Below are positions 12,833 through 24,120 of a stretch of DNA of 64,000 nt, piece by piece; the stretch's first letter is position 1, and each line of letters begins with the position of its first letter. Position numbers and translations under genes: made by a program. The stretch spans positions 1 to 64,000 of the forward strand of contig JAMZAV010006170.1 in assembly GCA_024449915.1 (NCBI GenBank), in the 5' to 3' direction. This stretch comes from Sweltsa coloradensis (Eukaryota; Arthropoda; Insecta; Plecoptera; Chloroperlidae). Below the pieces are notes generated by a model. That model saw only the letters and a list, made by a program, of their open reading frames with translations, was not told the DNA's origin and did no database searches.

Positions 12833-13695
12833 CTAACAGAAAGAACAAGAGAATAGCTTGTCGCTCGTGTGCGTTCTCTTGTGTGTGGTAAGGTACCTGC
12901 TCTGTGAAAATGTTTTGTCACATACAGCACAAGCGAATCGCTTGATGCCCGTGTGTGTTTTCATGTGCATGGCAAGGTTACTGCTATGTGAAAACGTTTT
13001 TTTACATAAAGAACAGGAGAATTGCTTTTCGACCACGACCACGACCATGTGTGTTCTCTTATGTGCGGTAAGATGAGCGTTCTGGGAAAACGATTTTTCA
13101 CATACAGAACAGGAGAATTGCTTCTCCCCTGTATGTATTCTCTTGTGCGTGATAAGGTTACTGCTTTGCGAAAACGTTTTATCACATACAGAACAGGAGA
13201 ATCGCTTCTCGCCCCTATGCGTTCGCTTGTGTTTCAACAATTGCGATATATCGAAAAACTTGGCTCTACATAGGCCTACGTTGCAGACAAATCGCCTCTC
13301 ACCTTTATGTGTTATCTGGTGAGCAAGAAGGTTAGATCTATCAGAAAATCTTGCTTTACACACACTACAACCGTATCTAGTATCTTCTTCATGCGATCTC
13401 TTGTGCGTCAGTAGGAGACTGAGGTCACTGAATGTATCATCACAAATCTTACAGCTAAATATCTTAGCGTGGCCGTGTTGTTCCTCGCGTCTTACAAGAC
13501 TAGGAGGATCGGTGAAGCTCTCCTCACGCGGCTCCACCGAGGAGTGGGGGCGCAAGTGCTGCTTCACGCGGGAACTACCACCGGGGTTTGAAGTGTTACT
13601 TGAATTGAATGATAGTTCTTCAGAACAGTCGTCAGTTGATACTTCTAACTTATGCCTGGAATGAAGGCTGTGACCGGAAGACGAAAGCAATTTAC
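12833..13695 (-). CDS. C2H2 zinc-finger protein, terminal exon (partial)
   Basis: This encodes a poly-C2H2 protein of the Kruppel-like type, expected to bind DNA in the nucleus; the target cannot be told. The frame opens at a 3' splice acceptor (TTCTTTGCAG, AG at 13696-13697) with no ATG, so the start lies in an unseen upstream exon. Residues 1-77 form a Ser/Glu-rich tail without KRAB or BTB features. Seven complete fingers follow at about residues 78-100, 106-128, 134-158, 164-186, 192-214, 224-246 and 252-274, with an eighth starting at 280. Linkers are TGEK-like (HTGEKQF, HRGEKRF). Finger 3 has an enlarged Cys-Cys spacing (C-X4-C). The linker between fingers 5 and 6 is replaced by HMVVVVVEKQF, encoded by a GTGGTC repeat. 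The exon ends at a TAG inside finger 8. A decayed paralogue lies at 50.77-51.98 kb. ORFs on the opposite strand are shadows. Confidence 0.85.
13024..13052 (-). repeat. In-frame GTGGTC expansion in a finger linker
   Basis: Three hexanucleotide repeats (plus strand GACCAC) encode five valines where the other linkers have TG. Confidence 0.85.
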
Positions 13696-13925
13696 CTGCA
13701 AAGAATACACATCTAAAATAAGGGTGGTGAACGGCTAGGTTATTAATGCTTACATAAACGGGTTCTGGATAGGGAATCCAACTGCTTTGGCCCTACAAGG
13801 TTGGTGACTGCAGGGTTTTCTAGATCTACATAGAAACAATTATAAGTAAACTATACATTTCGAAAAACGTCAAAACTGTTTTGGCTTGACGAGTGCAGAG
13901 GATCAAACTTGTAAAAGGTTGGTTT

Positions 13926-14215
13926 AACCTTGGGATGCACATCGATACTGTTTCATTATCGATTATCGATATAACCAATATAAAATTCAAGCCTGTTCTG
14001 ACATGGATGGAATCTTAATGTGGTAAATGAAATTCAAAATGAAACAACTTCATGCCACTTACTGTCTTGTCCTGTCTGTGTTGTCTTTGTTTTTGCCTCC
14101 CACTAAGTTTGCTCCCAAACATAAATCTCAATTTAGACAGCTGGAAATACGTATCACGTGTTTGGGGCCGTTTTCAACCAATTATTGATATTTTGATTAT
14201 CGATAATGACTATTG
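13926..14215. mobile_element. Possible TATCGAT-rich MITE (hAT-like end)
   Basis: It begins with TTGGGATGCACATCGATA and contains repeated TTATCGAT words and the phrase AAGCCTGTTCTGAC. Diverged versions of the same phrases occur in order at 43207-43600, whose two ends look like inverted repeats. It is a dispersed repeat upstream of, or in an intron of, the zinc-finger gene. Its right end is not clear. Confidence 0.35.
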
Positions 14216-14253
14216 ATTATCTTATGTGAATCAATCCAGAAATTAAAAAAAAC

Positions 14254-14323
14254 ATCTCAGCGGGGTATCGAACTCCGATCTCCTGATTGCCAGTCGAGTG
14301 CTTTACCTCAAAGCTACCGAGAC
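14254..14323 (-). tRNA. tRNA-like sequence (GGC anticodon position), possible SINE head or pseudogene
   Basis: The 70-nt minus-strand sequence folds as a cloverleaf. The acceptor stem GTCTCGG/CTGAGAT pairs throughout, with G-U wobbles. The D stem is GCTT/AAGC. The anticodon loop CTGGCAA has GGC at 34-36. The T arm is CGGAG-TTCGATA-CCCCG, with one A-C mismatch. An A8 run on the plus strand just beyond the 3' end (14244-14252) would be a Pol III T-run terminator. There is also a mismatch in the anticodon stem. Eukaryotic alanine tRNAs normally use AGC rather than GGC, so a pseudogene or SINE promoter is more likely than a working tRNA. Confidence 0.5.
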
Positions 14324-14619
14324 GAACTACATAACTGGCTGTGGAAGGAAGTGAAAAATAACATTTGTTGTGTTTGTTGTTGCATTGAAGATTGTTGATT
14401 GGATGCAAGTTGCCCAGTCTTAACCAGTTCTGATGCACTTATACCAGGTCCCATCAACAACTCAACATCAGATTTGGACTTAAGTCCATCAGTTCTTGTC
14501 TTAGGAGTTTGTAAACAGTGGCTTTGGAGCAGTCCAAGCAACGAAGCACATAATAAATTCAAAGTTGTTCTGAATCGGCCTTGTTGATTCTGGCGTTGAT
14601 TTGCGTGTGTTCCCACTGT

Positions 14620-15000
14620 CCATACCACTGATTGCTATATTTCCTATTTAAAAATCTTGATCTTTGGTTGGTTATCGCTCACTCGTCGATTGCGTCAGGG
14701 CCTACAGGTTTGGCTTAGTCGCTTTGATTTACTGTCCCCCACTGAAAATCAGTTAAATAACTGAGTGGGTAGACTCTAAATACAATTTATTATGTAATTA
14801 ATTATTTAAACAAATAACAATATTATCACGATATATTTTCGAAAAAATTGCTATTATCAATATGAATTTATGTTTCACAATGCAACTGTACTATTTACGA
14901 ACCCAAGCAAAAACCAGCTCTGTTAACAACAAAATCAGTTTGCATTTTCCATTTCAAACCCATTTAGTGGTCACTATCATTGCTGAAATAAATAGTACTA
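14620..15000. repeat. Upstream part of the zinc-finger segmental duplication (copy 1)
   Basis: This block (TTGGTTGGTTATCGCTCACT, CACTGAAAATCAGTTAAATA and so on) is matched in order and orientation at 52545-52885. The duplication thus covers non-coding DNA beside the finger exon, not just the exon. Confidence 0.85.
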
Positions 15001-15019
15001 GGAAAACGCTAAAGTCCCG

Positions 15020-15700
15020 CCGCGTTGATGGATAAGCGTTTTAAAGATTTTAGTTTGCGTGGGATCTTTACTTTTGCAAGTGCTTTGTTTTGCTGCCTAC
15101 GCATTGTAGGTGATTGTTGTGAAGTTTCTTTTGTTTCTTGTCAATTGGTATTATTTACCGTAAAAAACTTATATTAAAAGCTTTATTTCTATGGATTCTG
15201 GCTAACTTTTTCAACTTTTTCTTTCAAAAGGTACTACATCACCATAACCTTAATGTCCATGTATAATATGAACGTTGTAGCCCCACTCGTTTGGTCAGAA
15301 TTGGACCAAATGGCACGAAAATATCGCACAAAAAATCAAAAACCGTATATTAAAAGCATTATTTCTATAGATTCTGCCTAACTTTTTCAAATTTTCCTTT
15401 CAAAATGTACTACATCACCTATTACCTTAATATCCATGTGAAAAATGAACGTTGTAGCCCCACCCGTTTGGTCTGAATCGGCCCAAATGTCACGAAAATA
15501 TCGCACTCAAAATCGAAAAAAAATCGTAAAAGTACGATATTCATGAGAAACATTTCTCCGATTGTACCAAAAACGTAGCAAGTCTAAGTTCAGAGATTTC
15601 GAAGGTCCTGTCAAATTTTCATCAAGATCGCATATGCCGTTTGCCCGGTAGAGAGCAAACAGACAGAAAAAAAAAAAAAAAAAAAAAAAAACACCCGAGC
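15020..15700 (+). mobile_element. Dispersed repeat with internal 176-bp tandem duplication and A-rich tail
   Basis: Two tandem units (15172-15347 and 15348-15515) share TATTAAAAGC, TTTCTATGGATTCTG and GAACGTTGTAGCCCCAC blocks. They are followed by a unique part with GCATATGCCGTTTGCCCGG, AGCAAACAGACAG and a long A run. The same order, in worse sequence, occurs at 26690-27195, so this is a mobile or duplicated element. The A-rich end suggests a retroposed 3' tail. No coding region is visible. Confidence 0.6.
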
Positions 15701-15751
15701 TAAATTTTTTGGGTGGTCGGTGAAATAATTTGAAGTCTTCGCTTCGCTCAT

Positions 15752-15835
15752 CCAATAATATATAAACATGGCGGGGGCACGACCCGCGAGCGATAACACC
15801 GGGGCTTGACCACGAGTTATGTACAAATTGTATTC
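15752..15835. repeat. Single-copy version of the GAGCGATAACAGCGGGGC minisatellite
   Basis: TATATAAACATGGCGGGGGC and the following GAGCGATAAC and GGGGCTTGACCACGAG match 52880-53060, where the central ~26-bp unit is repeated five times. Confidence 0.75.
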
Positions 15836-16129
15836 GGATTTAAAAGCAAAGTGGCTGACATCTGGTGAGCGAAGTGCGAACCCGCCGGAATAGCATTAGG
15901 TTGAGATATGGCCGCTTATAAGTATGTTTTCCTATGGCACTTGCAACGGATCACGACTGAAATAAACACTCAATAAAGACAAAACTACACCACCAATTTA
16001 TGAAATTGAATTTGTAAGTCTAGTGGAATATCTGTAGCCATATCGTATACATCCTAGATAGGAAAATGTTAATGAAAATAAGCGTGAAAGTTGAACTTTG
16101 GGGACGATAACATTTGAAGTAACCCGGAG

Positions 16130-16530
16130 TAGGATAGGATGTTTTCGTCGGTTTAATCGGGAAAAAAAAATTGTAGGGGACGTTTAAATAGTATAAGATT
16201 ATATTTAAACTATCTATGAATGAAATAAAATGGTAAGATTGTTAAAAACACGTGATGATGGAGCATCAGCTTGTCATGAGTTCGTTCATTTTCTAGGCCT
16301 ACAAGTGGGCGTGTGTATAGGCCTACACACAGCTCTCAATGTAGGATGTTTTTGTCAGTGAAATCGTGAAAAAATACTGTAGGTGACGTTTAAATAGTGT
16401 AACATTATTTTTAAACTATCTATGAATGAAATAAAATTGCAAGATTGTTAAAAACATGCGATAATCGAGCATCAGCTAGTCATAAGGTCGTTCATTTCTA
16501 GGCCTATAAGTGGGCGTGTGTACACACACC
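16130..16530. repeat. Tandem duplication, ~205-bp unit
   Basis: Copies at about 16130-16339 and 16340-16530 share GTAGGATGTTTT, GACGTTTAAATAGT, AAACTATCTATGAATGAAAT and AAGTGGGCGTGTGT in the same order, with scattered substitutions. Non-coding. Confidence 0.85.
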
Positions 16531-17259
16531 ACATCAATCATTTGTTTGATATTTTCGAGCCTGCTCGGCAACTTATTTAATATAAACTAACGCTGGTCAA
16601 TACCAATAATATTACGCCCATGGAGAAAAGATTCTGATAGCAATTTTGTGCACGAAATTGTTTCTCAGAGAGATCTAGGCGTTCCGTAGGAGGGCCTGAT
16701 AGGCCCTAGCTGCGAGTTTCCGAGTTTAGCACCACCAACGACGTACGTTAGATTACGGGAAAAAGCTTTTTCCGAATAAATGGGTTAACGAAATGGCTGT
16801 AGGTCTAGTCTATTAGAAATTACACGGATGCAAGTAAAATAATGTCCTATAATTTTGTCACACATGGCCCAGAACTATCTGGTATTGTAGGAAATCAAAT
16901 CGGGACCGATCGGGAAAAGTAGGCCTAAATTGACTCTTCGGAAAAGGAAATAAATATATTTCAAAGAGTTACAGGATGACTTTGAACATCACAATAGGCT
17001 AACTAATGTCATAACATTAAATTACATCCTAATTGCATATCACAACATTCACCAAGGATTGATTATTGTCTATTGAGCATTCAAATCGTCATTTTATACA
17101 CAGCTGCTTAGGGAAGGACTACTCCTAATGCTACTCCGGCCGGCCATGATGCACATTACGCCCACCGACGGTGCTGCCCCTGGATTTCACTTTAAACGCG
17201 TATAAGATATTGGTTGCACTAGGCAGTAAGCCCAACACTTGAAGCTTTATACCAAAAAT

Positions 17260-20200
17260 TTTTTTTTAAAAAACGGTTAAATTTTTTTTTGAAAAAAAAA
17301 GGGGGTTTTTTGGGAAAAATTTTTTTAAATAAAAAAAAAATTGGGGGGTTTTTTTTTGGGGAAATCGGAAAAAAACCCTTTTTTTTTGGTTAAATTTTTT
17401 AAAAAAAAAAAAATTTTTTTAAATTTTTAAAATTAAATTTTTTTAAAATTGGTTCTTTTTTTTTTTGGGGGGGGGAAAAAAAATATTTTTTTTTTTTTTT
17501 TTTAAAAAAACCAAGGGAAAAATTTCCGGGAAAAAAATTTTTTTTTAAAAAAAATTTTTTTTCCCAAAAAATTTTTTGGGGGGGGGGGTTTGGGCCCCCC
17601 TTTAAAAAACCCCAAATTTTTTTAAAAAAATTTTTTGGGGGGGAAAAAACGGGGGGTTTTTTAAAAAAAAAAATTTTAAAAAAAGGTTTTTTTTTTTTAA
17701 AAAGGGGGGAAATTTGGGGGAAAAAAAATTTAAAAAAAAAATTCCTTTAAAAAAAAATTTTAAAAGGTTTTTGGTTTTTTTAAATTTTAAAACCTTAAAA
17801 TTTTTTCCCTTTTTCCCCCCCCCAAAAATTTTTTTCCCTTAATTTCCAAAAAAAAAGGGGGGGGGGGAAAAGAACCCCCCCTTTTTAAAAGGCCCCCGGG
17901 GGGTTTGGTTTTTCCCCCAAAAAAATTTTCCGGGGAAAAAAACCCCTTTTTTTTTTTTAAAACCTCTTTTTTTTTTTTTCCCCCATTTTTTAAAAAAAAA
18001 AAAACGGGGGGAAAAAAAAAATTTTTTTTTTTTTTCAAAAAAATTTTGGGAAACAAAAGGAAAAAAAAAATTTCCCCCTTTTTTTAAAAAAAAATTTTTT
18101 TAAAAAAAAAAATTTTTTAAAAAAAAATTTAAAAAAAAATTTTCCCCCTTTTTCCCCCCCCAAAATTTTAAAAACCAAAAAAAAAAAAAAAAATTTTCCC
18201 CCAAAACCCTTTTTTAAAAATTTTCAAACCCAAAACCCCTTTTTGGGGGGGGTTTGGGGGGTTTTTTGGGGAAAAAAGGGGGCCCCCCCCGGGGGGGGGT
18301 TTTTTTTTCCCCTTGGAACTTTTGGGGAAAGGGGGGGACCTTTTCCCTTTTTTTTTTTTTTTTTTGGGTTTTGGTTTTAAAAATTTTAAAATTTTTTTTT
18401 TTTTTCCCTTCCCCCCCAACCCCCCCCTTTAAATTGGGGGGAAAAAAAAATTTTTAAAAAAAATTTTTTTTTGGGGGTTTTAAAAAAAAAAAAAAAACCC
18501 CGGAAAACCAAAAAATTTCGGGGGGGTTTTTTTGTTAAAAAAAAACCCCCCCCAAAAAAAAGGGGGGGTTTCCAAACCCCCCTTTTTTTCCCCCTTTTAA
18601 AAAACCCCCTTTTTTTTCCCCCCAAAAAAAAAGGGGAAATTTTTCCCCCGGGTTCCCTTTTAAGGGGGGCCCCCCTTTTTTGGGGTTCCCCGGGGCCTTT
18701 TTTTTTTTTTTTCCCCCCGGGATTTAATTTGGGGAAAAGGGGGGTTTTGGGTTTCTTTTTTTTTTTTGGGGGGGGGGGGGTTTTTAAATTTTTTCCCCCC
18801 TTTTTTTTTGGGGGGAAAAGGGGGTTTTTTTTTTTTTTTTTCCCCTTAAGAGGGGGGGTTCCCCCCCCTTTTTTTTTTTTCCCCCTTTTTTTTGGGGCCG
18901 GAAAGGGGGGAAATTTTTTTAAAAAATTTTTTTTTTTAAAAAAAACCCCTTTTGGGGGGGTTTTTTTTGGGGGGGGGGGGGGGGTTTTTTTTTTTGGGGG
19001 GGGGAATTTTTTTCCCGGGTTTTTTTTTTTTTTTTGGGGGGCCCCGGGTTTTTGGGTTTTGGGGGGGAAAAAAGGTTTCCTTTTTCCCCCGGGGGTTGGG
19101 AAATTAATTTTTCCCCGGTTTTTTTTTTTGGGGGGGTTCCCCCGGCTTTTTTTTTTAAAAATTTTTTTTTTCCCCCCCCTTTTTTTGGGGGAAAAGGGAG
19201 AGGGGGTTTTTTTTGGGGGTTTTTTCCCCTTTTTTTTTTTTTTTTTTTTTTTCCCCCCTTTTTTTTCCCCCCTTTTCGGGGGGCCCCCCCGGGGGGGGGG
19301 GGAAAAATTTTTTTTTTTTTCCCCGGGTTTGGGGGGGGGGGCCCTTTTTTTTCCCCTTTTTTTTTTCCCCCAAATTCCCGGGTTTGGGTTTTTTGGGGGG
19401 GTTTTTTGGGTATTTTTTTCCCCCCGGCATTTTAAAAAAACAAAACCCCCCGGGCTACTGTCGGGTTTTTTCCCCTTTGGATTTCCCCCTTTGGCTTGAT
19501 GGGGTTGGGAGGGGGGTTTTTTGGGGGGGGCCCCCCCTTTCGCGGAAGTTAAAGGGTTTCCCGGTTTCCCCGGGCCTTTTTTTTGGGCCCCCCTTCGGGT
19601 TGGGTTTTTTTTGGGGGGGGGAAAAAAAAAGGTTTTTCCCAACCCCCCAAAAAAAAAGGGGGTTTCCTTTTTTCCCGGGGGGGGGGGGGTTTTTTCCGGG
19701 GGTTAAAAGGGGGTTTTTTTACTCGGGGGGGCCCCCCTTTGAAGTTGAAAAATTTCCCTTTTTTTGGGGGTTTTTTTTTTTTTTCCCCTTTTTTTTTGGG
19801 GGGGGGGGTTTTTTTTTCCCAAATTTTGGGCCCTTAAAAACCCAGCCCTTGGGGGCCCCTTTTTTTTTCCCCCGGGTTTGTTTGGGGGGGGCCCCCCGGG
19901 GGGGGGGGAAAAGGGGGGGAAAAATTTTTTTTCCCCCCCGGGGGGCCCCGGGAAATGCCCCCCTTTTTCCCTTCCGGGTTTTTTTTTAAAGGGGCCCCCC
20001 CAAAATTTTTTAAAAATTTTTTAACCCAAAAAAGGGGCCCCCGGGGGTTCCCCTTTTTTTTCCCTTTTTTTTTTTCCCCCCCCTTGGGGGGCCCCCCCGG
20101 GGGTTTGGGAAAGGGAAAAAAAAAGGGGGGGAATTTTTGGGGCGGGTTTTGGGGGACGGTTTTCCCGGGTTTTTTTTTTTTCCCTTTTCCCGGGTTTTGG

Positions 20201-23200
20201 GTTCCAAAAATTTTTTAAATTTTTTTTTAAATTTTTGGGGCCCCTTTGGGGGGGGTTTTGGGGCCCCCCCCTTTTTTTTTTTTTTGTCCCCTTGGGGGGG
20301 GGAGGGGGGGAAAATTTTGGGGAAAAACCCCCCCCATTTTTAAAAAACCCCCCGGGTTTTTTGGTTTTTTTGGGGAAAAGGGTTTGGGTTTTTTTGGGGG
20401 GGGGGGGGTTTTCAAAAACCCCCCCCCCAAAAAAGGGGGGAAAAAAAATTTTTTTTTTCCCTTTTTTTTTTTGGGGGCCCCCTTTTGGGTTTTTTTTTTT
20501 TCCCAAAAAGGGGTTTTTTTTTTTTAAAAAAAATAAAAAAAAAAAAAATTTTTTTTTTTTTTTTTTTTGGGGCCCCCTTTTTTTTGGGGAAATTTTTGGG
20601 TTTTAAAAAAAATTTTTTTTTTTGGGTTTTTTTTCCCCCTTTGAAAAGGGGGGGGGAAAAAACCCAAAAACAAAACCCCAAAAAAAAAGGGGGGGGCCCC
20701 CGGGCCCCCCCCGGGTTTCCCCTTTTTTTTTAAAATTTTTTAACAGTTTTTTTTTTTTGGGGTTTTGGGAAATTTTAGAAGAAAAAAAAAAAAAAGTTTA
20801 AAAGGGGGGGGGGGGGTTTTCCAAAAAAAAGGGGGGGGGGGGTTTTTTTTAAAAAAAGGGGGAAATTTTTAAATTTTTCCCCCAAATTTTTAAAAAAAAA
20901 AAAAAAAGGGGTTTTAAAAAAAGGGGGGGTTTTTTTTTTAAAAAAAAACCCGGGGGGGGTTTTTTTTTAAAAAGGGTTTTAAATTTTTTTTTTTTTTTAA
21001 AAAAAAACCCCCTTTTTAAAAGGGAAACGGGTTTTTTAAAAAAACCCGGGTTTTCCCTTTAAAACCAAAAAAAAAAAAAAACCCCCTTTTTTTTTAAAAA
21101 AAACAAAAAGGTTTTTTTTCCAAATTAAAAATTTTTTTTTTTTTAAAAAATTTTTTTTAAAAAAAAATTTCAAAAAATTTTAAAAAAAAGGAAAAAATTT
21201 TAAAAAAAAACAAAAAAAATTTTTAAAAAATTTAAAAAAAAAACCCTTTAACTTTAAAGTTTTTTTTTTTTTTAAAATTTTTTCCCCTTTAAAAAATTTT
21301 TTAAAAACCAAAACCCCCCTTAAAATTTTAAAAAGAAAATAAAAAAATTTTTTAAAAAACAAAATTTTTTTTTTAAAATTGAAAATTAAAATTTAAAAAA
21401 AAAAAAATTCCCCCCCCAAAATTTTTTTTAAAAAACCCTTTTTCCCAAAAAAAAAATTTTTTTAAAAATTTAAATTTAAAAAAATTTATTTTTTTTAATA
21501 AAAAAAAAATTTTGGGAAAAATTTTTTTTTTTAAAAAAAAAAAAATTTTAAAAAAAAATTTTAAAATTTTTTTTTTTTTAAAAATTTTTAAAAAAAATTT
21601 ATAAAAAAAAAAAATTTTTTTTTTTTTTTAAAAAATTTTTAAAAAAATTTTTTTTTGGGGGGCCCCCTTTTAAAACCTAAAAAAATTTGGGGGGTTTTTT
21701 TTTAAAAACCCCCCCCAAAACCCCCCCTTTTTAAAATTTCCCGGGGGAAAAAAAAACCCGGGGGGGTTTGGGCGGGAAAACCCCCAAACCCCGGGCCACT
21801 TAAAACCCCTTTTTTTTCCCCAAAACCCGGGTTTTTTTTGGGGGGGGAAAAATTTTTAAAAATTTTTTTTTTTAAAAAACCCCCCGGGTTTTTTTTTAAA
21901 AAGGGGTTTTTTTTCCCTTTTTTTTTTTTTTTAAAAAAGGGGGTTTTTAAATTTGAAAAATTTTTTTAAAATTAACATTTTTTTAAAAGGGCCCTTTTTT
22001 TTAAAATTTTTGGGGGGGGGGGTTTTTTAAAAAAATTTGTTTTTTTTTTTAAAATTTTTAAATTTAACCCCCCCCAAAAAAAGGGAAAATTTTGGGTTAA
22101 AAAAAAAAATTTAAAAGGGTTTTTTTTTTTTTTAAAAAAATTTTTTTTTTAAAAAAAAAATTTTAAAATTGGGGGTTTTTTTTGGGGGAAAAAAAAGGGG
22201 TTTTTTTTTTTGGGGGTTTTAATTTAAAAAAAAAAAAAAATTTTTAAAGGGGAAAGGGAAATTAAAAAGGGCCTTTAAATTTTTAAAATTTTTTGAAAAA
22301 TTTTAAGGGAAAAAAAAAAAAAACCCCCCTTTTTTTAAAAGGACTAATTTAAAAAAATTTTTTTTTTTTTTTTAAAAAAATTTTTTTTAAAAAAAAAAAA
22401 AAATTTTAAAAAAAAAAAGGGGGGGCCCCCCCCCCTTTTAAGGTTTTTTTAAAAAAAACCCCCAAACCCCGGGGGGGGAATTTTGGGCCCCTAAAAAAAT
22501 TTTTTTTCCCCGGGGGGGGTTTTTCCCGGTTCCCCCAAACCCTTTTGGGGGGGGGGGTTTGGGGGGGGGCCCCCCCCCCGGGGGGGTTTTTGGCCCGGGG
22601 GGGTTTTTAAAAAAAACCCTTCCCTTCCGGGTTTCCCTCCCCCTTTTTTTTTCCCCCCCCCTTTTTTAAAAATTTTCCCCCCCCCAAAGGGGAAAAAAAG
22701 GGGGGGGGGGAAAAATAAAATTTTTTTAAAAACCCCCCCCCTTTCCCCTTTTTTACCCCCCCCCCTTTTTCTTTTTTTTTAAAAAAATTTTAAAAAAAAT
22801 TTCCCCCAAAATTTAAATTTTTTTTTTTCCCCTTGGGAAAAAGGGAAAATTTTTTTTTTAAAAAAAAATTTTAAAAATTTTTTTTTGGTTTTAAAAAAAA
22901 ACCCCAAAAAAAGGGGTTTTTTTTTAAAACCCTTTTAAAAAAAAGGGAAAAATTTTTTTTTTTTAAAAAAAAACCAAAAATTTCAAAAAAAAAATTTTTT
23001 TAAAAAAAATTTTTTTAAAACCCCCCAAAAAAAAAAAATTTTTTAAAAAAAAATTTTTAAAATTTTTTTTAAAAAAAAAATTTTTTTTTTTAAAAAAAAA
23101 TTAAAATTTTTTTTTCCAAAAATTTAAAAAAGGGGTTTTTCCCCAATTTTTTAAAAATTGTTTAATTTTTTTTTAAATTTTTTTTTAAAAAAAAAAAAGG

Positions 23201-24053
23201 GGAAAAAAATTTTTTTTTTTAAAAATTTAAATTAAAATTTTTTTTTTAAAAATTTTTAAAAAAATTTGGGCCCCCCCCAAAAAAAAAAAATTTTTAAAAA
23301 AATTTTTAAAAAAAAACCTTTGTTTTAAAAAAAACCCTTTTCCCTTTTTTTTTTAAATTTTAAAATGTTTTTTTTAAAAAATTTTTTTTTAAAAACCCCC
23401 CCCCCCCCAAATTTTAAATATTTTTTTTTAAAAAAAAAAATTTTTTTTTCCCCCCTTTTCCCCTTTAATAAAAAAAAAAATTTTTTTTCCCCCTTTAAAA
23501 TTTTTTCCCTTCAAAAAAAAAAAGGGGGGGGGGCCCTTTTTTTTTTTTTGGGGGGGGGGAAAAATTTAAAAAAAAAAAGGGGGTTTTCCCCGGGGAAAAA
23601 AAATAAAATTTTCCAATTTTTAAAAAAAAGGGGGAAAAAAAAATTTTAAAAAACCCGGAAAAGGGTTTTAAAAAAAAAAAAAAGGGAAAAAAAAAAAAAA
23701 AAAAAAAAGGGGGGGGGGGTTTTTAAAAAGGGGATAAAAAAATTTTGGGTTAAAAAAAAATTACCCCCTTTTGGAAATTTTTTGGGGGGGGTTTTTTTTT
23801 TTAAAAAAAAAAACCTTTTTTTTTTCCCCCCAAAAAAAAATTTTTTAAAAAAAAAGGAAAAATTTTTTTAAACCAAAAAATTTTTTTTTTTAAAAAAAAA
23901 AAAGGGCTTTGGGTTTAAAACCCCAAAAAAAAATTTAAAACCCAAAAAAAAACCAAACCCCCCCAAAAAATTTTTAAAAAATTTTTTTGGGGAAAACCCA
24001 AAAAAAAAATTTCCTTTTTCCCCCGGGGAAAAAAAAAGGGAAAAAAAAAAAAA

Positions 24054-24120
<67 letters not shown>

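Noticed and set aside
12858..13664. Plus-strand ORFs rich in Cys and Val
   Set aside because: Antisense shadows of the C2H2 finger exon.
18386..19642. 418-codon open frame and overlapping long frames on both strands
   Set aside because: They consist of G, P, K and F from single-base runs and lie in the artefact block.
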